Below are positions 1-9,153 of a stretch of DNA of 64,000 nt, one piece after another. This stretch comes from Tetmemena sp. SeJ-2015 (taxonomy: Eukaryota; Ciliophora; Spirotrichea; Sporadotrichida; Oxytrichidae), in the NCBI GenBank assembly GCA_027382625.1, contig JAJKFJ010021684.1:54683-118682 (forward strand), in the 5' to 3' direction. Positions within the stretch are counted from its first letter, which is position 1. Each line of letters opens with the position of its first letter. Under the pieces are notes generated by a model, which saw only the letters and a list, made by a program, of their open reading frames with translations, had not been told where the DNA came from and searched no databases. The position numbers and the translations under genes were made by a program.

Positions 1-3000
1 GTTTTATTTAATTAAAACAGATATGGTTCCATTCCTACCATTTAGTAAATTCCCTTCTTATAAAGATAAAATTATATTATTCCCGACTATTGACACGTTA
101 TGAAGTCCCTCATCAAGCAAGGAATTCGACTATATTGTAAAATTCCTTGTAGTTAAATTAACTGCGCCAACTACGAATGAAGGAAGAGTATTTGAGCCAT
201 CTAAACTCTAAATATCCCTATTTTTAATAAAATTAATACTCTTATAGTTTATTAAAACGCTCTCATTGACTGGTCCACAGTATTAAGTATTTGAAACCAT
301 TTGATTGTAGGCATAAACTGTTGCTGTGTCATTTATAGTGTAGTTTGAAAAGGTAGGTAAGCTATAAGGCTTGATGATGGCACTTATGCAGTTGTGATGA
401 AAGTATATTGTAAGGTTAGCATCTTTGAATTAAATAACCTTGCCTTAGACGACTTTAAATTCAAATATAATGTATGTATATAGACTAAGCTAGCTCTTAC
501 TAGGTACTAAAATACTTGTCCTGCTAAAAATAGAGAAATAAAAGTTTACTAAATTAGTCGTGTTTTATGGAGTAATTACTGTGAAGGGGTATTCAGAAGA
601 ACACCAGGATCAGAAGCAGCACTTTATAACACTAATGGCTATTGAAAAGTTGAAACTAAAGAGATGGGCAAGCAGAGTTGTTGCTCAAAGAGTGCTTCCA
701 GGAAGTTAGATTTACTTTATCACTTAAATTAAATTCTTTAGACATAATTTATCTGCTAGTCCAGAATAAATATCGTGGTGCACATCCTCAATTGTGTAGT
801 TATTGATATCTGCGCTTGCACAGATGTCAACTAAATACTAATAATTATTGCATAAACCTTTAAAAATAATATTTGAATTTACATAGACGGTATCTGTAAA
901 GGATATGTAAACACTAGCTTATTCGACATAGTATTATCTCACAAAATATAAGGTAAATCAATATTACATATTTAAAAAAAATTTGAAGAGTAAATTAGCA
1001 AAAAATATAAGAAACTATTAGAAGCAACTTTTTAATATTAAATTTGATGAAATTTCGTATCAGGTTCCTAATATCAAGATTTTTGGATAAATAAGAAAGT
1101 AGAAAGTAAATTATATATCTTTTTAAAGAAGGATATTTTTAGATCTTTAAATACCAAGATTCATAATTATTGTTACTATCTTGTGGATCTTGTATAAAAT
1201 CTATTAGCAATTTTAAATAATTTTAAACTTAATTGAGAGTATTAATAAACTAAAGTCTAGTATTTTATAATAAGATTTATAATTAGTGTTTATTAATTAA
1301 TTATTCTTTTTCTAATAAAACAGCTTTTCCTTTATTGTAAATACCATTAAATAATTTTTTTCTGGTGGTAATTTTAGAGTTTTTGTAAACTTAATCTTTC
1401 ATAAAAAATATAGATGGTAATTAAAACCCCTCCTAAAACTAATGCTATTACTCTTGAACTTATTAATCTCTTCTTATCATAATTTTAATCTTAAGACGTT
1501 AAAATTTAAAATCATTTTCTATTCTACAATATCAATTTATTAAATTGCAATATTTGCAAGAAATAATTTACCATTATGATTCCCAGTTGGGCTTAAAAAA
1601 AAGATATTTAATTTTATTTGCTTGCCCATGTCATTATGTTAAAGTATACAATATTTTAAAGTAATCTGCAAAGAGACTATATAAAATTTAAAAAGATCTT
1701 AAATTTTTTAAGTATTAATACATTTAAGATATATATTTTTTTAAAAATATAAAACTAAATTTATTTTAGACTTGTAATTGATACCATCCACATTATAACT
1801 ATTCTTATTAAAATAAATCTAAATAGTTAATAAAATATGCTTTGTAAAAGCATACAAAATATTTATTTTTGGAATGGTTTAAGCTAAAAAGTAATATATT
1901 ATTTAAGTAAATTTAAGAAATTATATATAACTAAATAAAAATCGATTCAAACCTATAATTCAATTTTAATTATATAAATCATTATATAGAGTAGTTTCCT
2001 CAGCAAAGACAGAGTTTAAAATTAAAATATTAAGAATTTTGATGCTTTTAAAAAATGAGAACTTAATTTTTTTACTTAAAAGATATGCAAATTTATTATA
2101 ATACATATTATATTATTTTTTGCAGCCTATTATGCAAAAGCTTCCCAAAATGTAATAAAATAATTTATCTGTAAACATTTTTTACTATCCCATTCTTAAT
2201 TTAATGCATGAATTATTTTAATTAATTTAAACTATATTAGAAATGTAATGATAGAAATGAAAATTACAAATAAATTAATTTTGAATTTGTAATAGTGGAA
2301 GTTAAAATTATAAGTTTGGTAGTGCATTATGCAAGTGCTGCTAGAGTTGATACTGACAGTGGGATAATTGACTCGATAGGGAAGATAATTTAATTTTAAG
2401 CGTGGTGTTTGAGACAAATATACAAATATAAATATATTGTGAGACTATGTGATCCATGGTGTAATTCTAAGCGGAATAAGCCGTATAATAGCAAGGCGAT
2501 TCACTCACAGGTAATATTTTTAGTAGAAAGTACTTTGCAAAGTATTTCCCACTCGGCAGTTGGTATTACATTATATAATTAATCAAGTTAAAATATTTTT
2601 ACTCAATTAATCATGAAAATAGTAGAGGCTCATATTATAAACTCCTAGATAAGTATTAGAGGGCGAGCTTATTCTTATGTAAGGACTAGTCGTGGATAAA
2701 ATAAATTTTAAATAAATTAAATTATGTGGGATTATTGGAGGAGAAAATTAATTCATTAAATATTAATTATAAAACTGTATTAAGGATGGTGTTATTTGGG
2801 ACTAAACCATAATATATCTGAGTTACGCTGCAGCTCATACTCTCAATTTAAATGTTGATTTAATCTGGTCTGAAAGTGTTTATGTAATATACTTAATCGG
2901 CAAGTGGGGTGTGGGTTGTATAAGTGTCCACATCTGAGTTTATTCCGCAAGGAAATCAAAAACAAATTAAAAATCGAAAAGTAAAGTTATTACAAAGCTA

Positions 3001-5950
3001 AAATATATAAGAGTTTAATATTGAATTAATATTTTAGAGATAGAGAAGAGCTCTAATCTAAAAATAAAATAAGCATCTTTAGTCAAGAACTAATTGGTCA
3101 TGGCGATAGTTACATTGAAAGTATAGTTTATCGAAATATTTAATCACTTTATAGATTTTTAATTTATATTAATAGGGGAAACAGATAGCGCGAGAACAGT
3201 TGCCAGTGAATTATTTAAAGCAGACTTACTATTACAGCTATCGAAACTACTGGAGAGCGAGATCACGTAAGATTTCTATTTGGAGTAGGTACCAAAAAAG
3301 CTATCAAAAGTACTGGAGCTGCCAACTATGTATCCCTGTAAATCGAAGAAATTAGAAAAAGATGTCAATTTTCTTTAATATATTTTATTATTCCAGCAGC
3401 AGCATATGAGTATGGATTACGCATCACAATATCAACTGTGTATTCATAATAAACGTAGGAAGAATTCCCATAGAAGAACTTTCCTACTATTGATTAAGGA
3501 AAATTCAATTTCATTCATAATTGCTTCAAACTTAATTTTTATAATATTAAGAAAATAGAATTGCATTTGCAAAATTGATAAATTAAATTCAAATAATTTC
3601 AGACAATCCACCTTTGCTTCAGTGTCTGTTAGTGAAGAGAGTTCTAGTTTCTCATTATAATTGCTTTAATTACCTATCCAGTTTAGTAGCTAATGGCAGT
3701 TTGAATTATAGTTTAAGAGTTGATTGGATTGTAATCAAATTGAACACATTGTCATCTACTACTAATATCTGAGATCAGAAAAGTTTTGAAAAGTTTGAAA
3801 TTAATAGATAAAAGACAATAAGTTGACATTAAAAATTAGGTATTTACATCTAAGTTGAAGTAAAACTCCAGTCTGATGTAGTAAAACTCCATCTTTAAAA
3901 TTTCTGAAACTAGCCAATCAGAGACTCTGCTTTGCTTAATAATTTGTAATTATTAAGTCTCTGATTGGCTAGTTTCAGAAATTTTAAAGATGGAGTTTTA
4001 CTACATAAGACTGGAGTTTTACTTCAACTTAGATGTAAATACCTAATTTTTAATGTCAAACTTATTGTCTTTTATCTATTAATTTCAAACTTTTTCAAAA
4101 ACTTTTCTCGATCTCAGATATTAGTAGTAGATGACAATGTGTTCAATTTGATTACAATCCAATCAACTCTTAAACTATAATTCAAACTGCCATTAGCTAC
4201 TAAACTGGATAGGTAATTAAAGCAATTATAATGAGAAACTAGAACTCTCTTCACTAACAGACACTGAACAAAGGTGGATTGTCTGAAATTATTTGAATTT
4301 AATTTATCAATTTTGCAAATGCAATTCTATTTTCTTAATAGTAATCCCCCTGAGGGTCTCTTTAAATTTAAACTTTTACCCAAGTATCGCAAAAAAAACT
4401 TTGTTTTAAGAAGAAAATAAAACTTTCACATTTGCAATATGATGATGTTTAAGTCTTCCACTATTCCAAAAATATAAGTATATATATTCAGAAGAGATAT
4501 AATGAGTCCTTTGAATTATCTCTCTTTTTATTTTTGGTAATATCTAGATTATAAAACGTTAAAATTAGATTTCGATGATTTGAAAAGTTGAGACCATGGA
4601 GAGTGAAGGTGTTGCTTATTATATTTTTGCAATTGTAAGATTTGAGGCGTCAAGATTTAGAATTGATATGTAATCGGTATCTGCTGAAGCCGTAGTATAG
4701 GCAGTTGCTATTGAGTAGTAAGTGGGATCATCCCCCTTAAAAATAAAGCTTAACTTAGATTAATCAAAGGTTTTGCTATTTATTTTTTAAAAAATTTATA
4801 GTTTTATTTAACAAAGTGATATTTACTAAATTGATTTTTTAAGTAATAATAGGTTTGAACCCCGTTTTCAAAAAATAATTTATTTAAAAAGAAGTTTAAT
4901 AATCTAAACCCCTGCACAATTGTGATGTTGTTGACGTTATCCAAGACACGCTCATTCACATAAATAATCCAGTGGTATATCTTTAATATATTTAATGAGT
5001 AGATTGCTGTTGAGGTACCAACAGTGGGCGTGGCATACATTTGTTTGAAAACCAGATTTGAATAATGAACTCCCAACAGTTGCCATCTGTTGTTACCAAA
5101 TTAAGCTAAGGCAATGTAGCCGTCTTCTTAAAAAGCAATAGACTTCGTGTTCAAAAGCTGAGATGTATAAGTAACTCTCACATTTTGATAAAGCTCAGAA
5201 TTATTAGACCAAAAAATCACATAAATTACAGAGAATTAATATCTAACAGTTTCACCATCTATTTACCTTCAAATAGATTAAGGAAAAATATTAAGTAACT
5301 TAAATCCCACTACTTTTGTTAGAGTAATAAGATCTTTAAAGTTCAAAATTTATATTAGATTTAATTTTAAAATTTTAATTTTTTTTAAAAAGAAAAGAAA
5401 AATTTTTTTTTAAATTTTAAAAAAAAAAAATAAAATAAATATTTATTGGAAAATTTTTTTTAAAATTTAAAAATTTTAAAAAATTTTTTTCTTTTACTTT
5501 TCAAAAAAAATAAAAAAATTTTTTAAATTTTAGAATGAAAAATTTTTAAATTTTTAATTATTTTTTTGAAGTATATTTAATGAATTAAATAATAGTTTCG
5601 AAGTATAGAAGATGACTGCTAGCAAATGATATAAAGATTAGGAATTCATGAGGATAGCTGCAGCAGTGCCCGATTATCTGAGTGCTATGGCAGCAACTGA
5701 GCATACCACTGGGCTATAGATTAATAAATAAAAGCTTTAAAAACAAACATTATAATATTTCATTGTGTTTTATAATATTAAAAACTGTTTAATTTTTAAT
5801 TTGAATAGATAATTTATGCGTAAATTTGCATTCCCTCAGGCCTCACATATTCTACATAAGGCTAAGTTCCGCAGCCATATGTGGAAGCGGCATATTAAAT
5901 TGCACCTCCCATTATAAATTAGCTACAAATAAATATAAAAAATGAAAGAA
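1..5950 (-). CDS. Partial, IES-interrupted gene for a Cadg-like extracellular protein (unit 0)
   Basis: I read a chain of minus-strand coding blocks with TAA/TAG as Gln, N to C: about 5.92-5.80 kb (GGAIQYAASTYGCG), 5.17-5.00 kb (EDGYIALAQFGNNRW), 4.75-4.62 kb (DDPTYYSIATAY), 3.47-3.38 kb (YVYYEYTVDIVM), 3.35-3.17 kb (GSSSTFDSFFGTYSK), 2.95-2.65 kb (SDVDTYTTHTPLADQVYY), 2.52-2.44 kb, about 0.84-0.57 kb, and 0.36 kb to the left edge (FTIQSNSLLDEGLHNVSIVG). The last block looks like Cadg/Ig-like repeats of ciliate surface proteins, Ser/Thr/Asn rich, with no membrane segment in view. The C-terminus lies off the left edge. Inserts between blocks are AT-rich, probably IESs, and one holds a large palindrome. 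Block limits are approximate. The domain assignment is inference; the protein differs from units 1-4. Confidence 0.55.
860..2440. other. AT-rich non-coding stretch, probable IES
   Basis: About 1.6 kb of very AT-rich sequence between two coding blocks of the left-hand Cadg-like gene. I see no conserved frame, repeat family or RNA gene in it. Open frames here are expected by chance because only TGA is a stop. It is most simply a long IES or several merged ones. Confidence 0.4.
3545..4340. repeat. Large near-perfect inverted repeat (foldback element)
   Basis: The left arm (about 3545-3926) and right arm (about 3956-4340) are reverse complements over some 380 bases with few mismatches. They are separated by about 30 bases. 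The centre is CCAATCAGAGACT / AGTCTCTGATTGG and the outer ends are TATTAAGAAAATAG / CTATTTTCTTAATA. No gene is encoded; the 71-residue plus-strand open frame inside is incidental. It sits between two coding blocks of the flanking Cadg-like gene, so it should be removed with an IES. I could not define a target duplication. Confidence 0.9.
5385..5575. other. A/T homopolymer low-complexity patch
   Basis: Nearly pure runs of A and T, three or more in length, with almost no G or C. The same texture recurs at 45.41-45.50, 49.01-49.10, 58.44-58.70 and 59.67-59.77 kb. In the last two places paralogue similarity fades, so poor consensus quality is a real possibility. Confidence 0.6.
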
Positions 5951-6542
5951 TTAATTTAAAGTTTTTGTTATTTTTAATAAAAATGAAAAAAATTTTTATT
6001 TTAAAAATTTATTTTTCCAAAATTAATTTCTTTTTAAAATTTTTTTTAATCTGATAAAGAAAAGAGTAAAGATAAAAAAATTTGAATTAAACCAAAAACA
6101 AAATTGTTGTAATTCTACCCTTTTATTTTATTTAATTTCACATACTCAGCCCCCCAGGGGAAAATTTATTAAAAGATTAATCTACCCCGTTTAAGCCTTA
6201 TAAATATAGGAGTAATGAGACTACTTAAAAAAGAAGCTTGGACTTTTAATTTGTATCCATTTTATAAATTAAAACCAAACCCTTCTAAATCACTACCCAT
6301 ATCCTTTTCAAATCCTAAATCTCAATCAGAGAGGTTTTTTTAGAATAATTCTATTAAAATAACCAAACTTCCTGCATGTTCCCAAACATATTGCTGCAGA
6401 GTGTTGTGGGTGTAAATATCTAGAATTATTATAATGCAAGTTAGAATAAGTTTCGAATATATTTAGAAGGTTTGTTGTATAAGCGTGAACGAAGTAGTTT
6501 GTGCGCATTTGGATTAGCTTAATTAAGAGAATCTTATTACTT
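5950..6542. other. Spacer between the Cadg-like gene and the kinase gene
   Basis: No convincing gene. The left part (5.95-6.3 kb) is AT-rich. The part next to the kinase stop (6.33-6.54 kb) is less AT-rich and probably holds the 3' untranslated region. In the frame used before the kinase frameshift it stays open to a TGA at about 6326, so a longer kinase tail cannot be excluded. A macronuclear chromosome end is expected here, but no telomere-like C4A4 repeat is visible. Confidence 0.4.
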
Positions 6543-8068
6543 TCACTGATCCTCTTGGTCTTCAGCTTTCTCGTCAACATACCCGAATTCCTTGTTAATG
6601 TGAGCTTTAGTTGGCTTAAGGGCGAGAAAACCCCGAGGGATCCCTTTGTCTTTATGAATGACGAAGAAATGTTTTAGCCCTTAGGGGCGGAAGATCTTAA
6701 TGTCTAGGGAAAGACCTTTGCTTTCGAAGGTGATCTTGATTTTGTACTTCTGTTCATCAGGCTCAACTTTACTTCTTCTTCCTCCTGCTTTGCGTCGAAG
6801 TAGTCTTGTATAACTTCAACGATGGTGTCAGGGTTCTCTTATATCACAAAGCCGATGTCAAGGCCTGGAATCTCCTCATAGAGCTTAATGTCCTTGGTGG
6901 GCTTGATGATCTCGACCTCCACTGCCTTTTCTTCTTCGTCGTCATTTGCGCCTCTGCGTCTATCGTTGAAGGTTGCTCTGTTGCGCTGAGCAAGAGCCTG
7001 GCGTTGAGATCTCTCCTGCTAGGCTTTGAGATCATTGATTTCCTTTCTTCTGGTCATCTCAGCTAAGTAATCGGCGTTGGTGGGAACTGGGCCGTTGAAC
7101 CAAGGGTGAGCCTCAATCTCCTGCATGTTAAATAGAAATGAGAAGTTCATTCTGTCTTGGGAGTGATACTGAAGGGCTCTCCAGATAAAGTTCTTGAAAT
7201 CCTCTGAGAAGAAGTTGGCATCTCTGTCTTGAGAGTGGTATCTCCAGAATGCAGAGGGGTTGTTGTTCTTGATCAAGGCGTAGAAGAAGTCGTCTGCCAC
7301 AGCCTGCTTGAAAGGAGGCAAGCTAGACACCAAGATGAACAAAACGATGTTAAGGGCAAAGAGGTCCATCAATAGTATAAAAAAGCTTAGAAAGTCCACG
7401 TCAACTCCTCTGTACATATTTCCTTCGTTAATCTCAGGAGCTTAATAGGGAACAGTACCCAATTGAGTCTTTAAGAAGCCATAGTAGCCTCCCTCAGTGT
7501 TTCTGCCTGCAAGAGGACCTGCAAAGCCGAAATCAGCGATCTTGATTCTGAAGTTCTTGTCAAGAAGAATATTATCTGGCTTGATATCTCTGTGTGCGAA
7601 TCCTTCTCCATGTACATACTTTAAAGATGAAAGCATCTGCTTGTAAATGTATCTAGCATAGTCTTCTCTGAAGGGTCCAGAGTTATTATATTTTGAATTG
7701 CTTATTTTCAATATAGTTCTTAACGTAATAGAAGAGTTCACCGCCATCAGCGATTTCGTTAACTATGACGCAAACGACTTCAATAGGGGGTTCTCCAGGC
7801 TTGATGATTTGTGATTTAGGAATGTAGTCCAAGATGTTCACAATACTTATATGCACATATTTACAATACCTGGGTGTTCGAGTTGGCTAACTGCTCTAGC
7901 CTCAGTCTCGATGACATCTACAGCTTTCTGGTCGAAGCCAGGAGTGGATGTCTTGTGAACTTTGATGGCCACCATGTTGCCATTTGCAGCACGAGCAAGT
8001 TTAACCTTGGAGAAGGCTCCCTTGCCGAGAGTTCTAAAGAGTTCGTAAGTTCCAAGCATTGTTGCCAT
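6543..8068 (-). CDS. CAMK/SNF1-like serine/threonine protein kinase gene with four IESs
   Basis: Starts MATMLGTYELFRTLGKGAF. After removing four inserts the kinase domain is complete: glycine loop GKGAFSKV, VAIKV lysine, catalytic HRDIKPDN, DFGFAG, activation-loop end GTVPYQAPE (TAA = Gln), and HPWFNGPVP near the domain end. It should transfer phosphate from ATP to Ser/Thr of cytosolic or nuclear targets. After the domain come an Arg/Gln/Glu-rich linker (TAG = Gln in LKAQQERS) and a short region resembling a kinase-associated domain (YKIKITFESKGLSLDIKIF). That region lies one base out of frame with the linker, a slip near 6766. With the shift the gene ends at TGA 6543-6545; without it the frame runs to about 6326. 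The base composition is much richer in GC than the flanks, as expected for an MDS gene. The exact subfamily is not resolved. Confidence 0.9.
7130..7147 (-). other. IES 4 in kinase gene, pointer AAC (18 bp)
   Basis: The pointer AAC (GTT on plus, 7127-7129 and 7145-7147) bounds 18 bp. Removal gives DRMNMQEIEAHPWF, with spacing from Arg to His-Pro-Trp as in other kinases. A CAT pointer would also work but leaves the motif two residues short. The insert is in frame, so this is less certain than the other three. Confidence 0.65.
7369..7398 (-). other. IES 3 in kinase gene, pointer TGGAC
   Basis: The repeat TGGAC (GTCCA on plus, 7364-7368 and 7394-7398) bounds a 30-bp insert. It is in frame, but its hydrophobic residues do not belong in the kinase fold. 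Excision gives GVDVDLFALNIVLF, the expected region after the activation loop. Confidence 0.88.
7685..7718 (-). other. IES 2 in kinase gene, pointer AACT
   Basis: The repeat AACT (AGTT on the plus strand, 7681-7684 and 7715-7718) bounds 34 bp. Excision joins LFYYVKN to SGPFREDYARYIYKQ without a shift, which is the expected kinase sequence before the catalytic loop. Confidence 0.88.
7846..7868 (-). other. IES 1 in kinase gene, pointer TATTGT
   Basis: On the coding strand the six-base repeat TATTGT flanks a 17-base AT-rich core that contains an out-of-frame shift. Keeping one copy gives HPGIVNILDY, a normal kinase reading; unremoved it reads GIVNMCI and then leaves frame. The pointer copies are at 7840-7845 and 7863-7868. 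Excised length is 23 bp. Confidence 0.9.
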
Positions 8069-8340
8069 TGTGTTGAATTTGAGAGAGAAGTTTAAAAGAT
8101 TATAAATTGCTATTATTTAATGCTTTACTAATTGCACAAAGATATATTGTAGAATTAAAGTGGATTAGTTAATTATAAGATGATATAAATAATTTAATAG
8201 AGAGAAAGATATAAGGGGAGATGATTTCGATAACTGATTAGACTCAGAAATTATTAGACTTTGAGAAATAGAAGTTAAATATTTATTTTTTCGAAGTTCT
8301 TCGTAACTGAAATAGTACCTCACAAATTAATGATGTATTA
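8069..8340. other. Upstream flank of the kinase gene
   Basis: Presumed 5' untranslated region and promoter of the kinase gene. AT-rich with short GAGAGA tracts just upstream of the start codon. No defined element recognised. Confidence 0.35.
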
Positions 8341-8720
8341 TTACAGCTGAGAATTTAATTAAAAAGAGAATTAAATTAGAAATTAAATTAAAATGGAATA
8401 AATCAATGACAGTTGAAGTATGTCCAATTTTAATAATTAGTTCACCATTCGATTCAGCATCAAATTCTAAGAAGTTTTTATCCTTGCAACTTTTGCGTGG
8501 GAGTGCTCAATACAGAGTTATAAGCGACATAAGTTTTAATGAAGATAACGATGAGGATGAAGAGGAGTACGTTATTCATATCTCGCTGTTGAGAGGTGCT
8601 ACGAAGATGATTAAAGAAGAAACTCATATTAATTTTTGATTCTCTATCGAACAAGCCACAGATCAGTGGGTGAATCAGTGATTTCAACTGACACTATTTT
8701 GCAATTCTGATTTATTATTT
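8340..8720 (-). repeat. SINE-like dispersed repeat, family 1
   Basis: This is one of about seven related copies in the window. The others are near 14.38-14.64, 32.28-32.67, 42.26-42.65, 46.84-47.22, 61.04-61.17 and 61.90-62.25 kb. The head, read on minus, has a weak tRNA-like pattern with CTTGTTCGATAG as a possible B box. The tail has a T-rich run followed by ATTAAATTCTCAGCT. The middle includes CTTTTATCCTTGCAA-like text shared with the copies at 32.5 and 46.9 kb. Open frames inside are not conserved between copies and I do not call a gene. Confidence 0.6.
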
Positions 8721-9153
8721 TAACCAATCACCGATTTTAATTACAATTCCAACTATGTTATTTTAATAGTGTTTTAGAAATTAAATTTAACTTCTTAAAA
8801 CAATATTTACTTAAATTTTCATAATAAATTCTAAGATGGCATTTAGAAGAGCGAATATAAAAATTTTTGCCTTTCTTGAGTTGCTCAAAATCTTTAAAAA
8901 AGTCTAATATCTAAATAAGAATTATATTTTTCTTTTTAATATTAATTTATTCTTATTCCTTGTCAGAATAAGATATTTAACATTATAGAATATTTAAATT
9001 CAAATTTAAACAATAATGAAACTATAAAATAAATATTTTATCTATTTATCTTACTTTATAAAGAAAATCAATCAGTATTCAATTTCTTTCATATAAAAAA
9101 GAAATTAAAGAAAATAGATATAAAATTTTGCAAATGAAATTGAATTAGGATGT

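Noticed and set aside
6627..6634. AAAACCCC as a telomere repeat
   Set aside because: A single occurrence inside the kinase coding sequence, not a tandem C4A4 tract.
7846..7868. Kinase insert 1 as a GT-AG intron
   Set aside because: Splicing at GTAAAT...TAAG would leave GIYCE instead of GIVNI; the TATTGT direct repeat gives the correct protein.
8406..8687. Overlapping open frames of 77 and 69 residues
   Set aside because: They lie in a SINE-like repeat whose other copies do not keep either frame.
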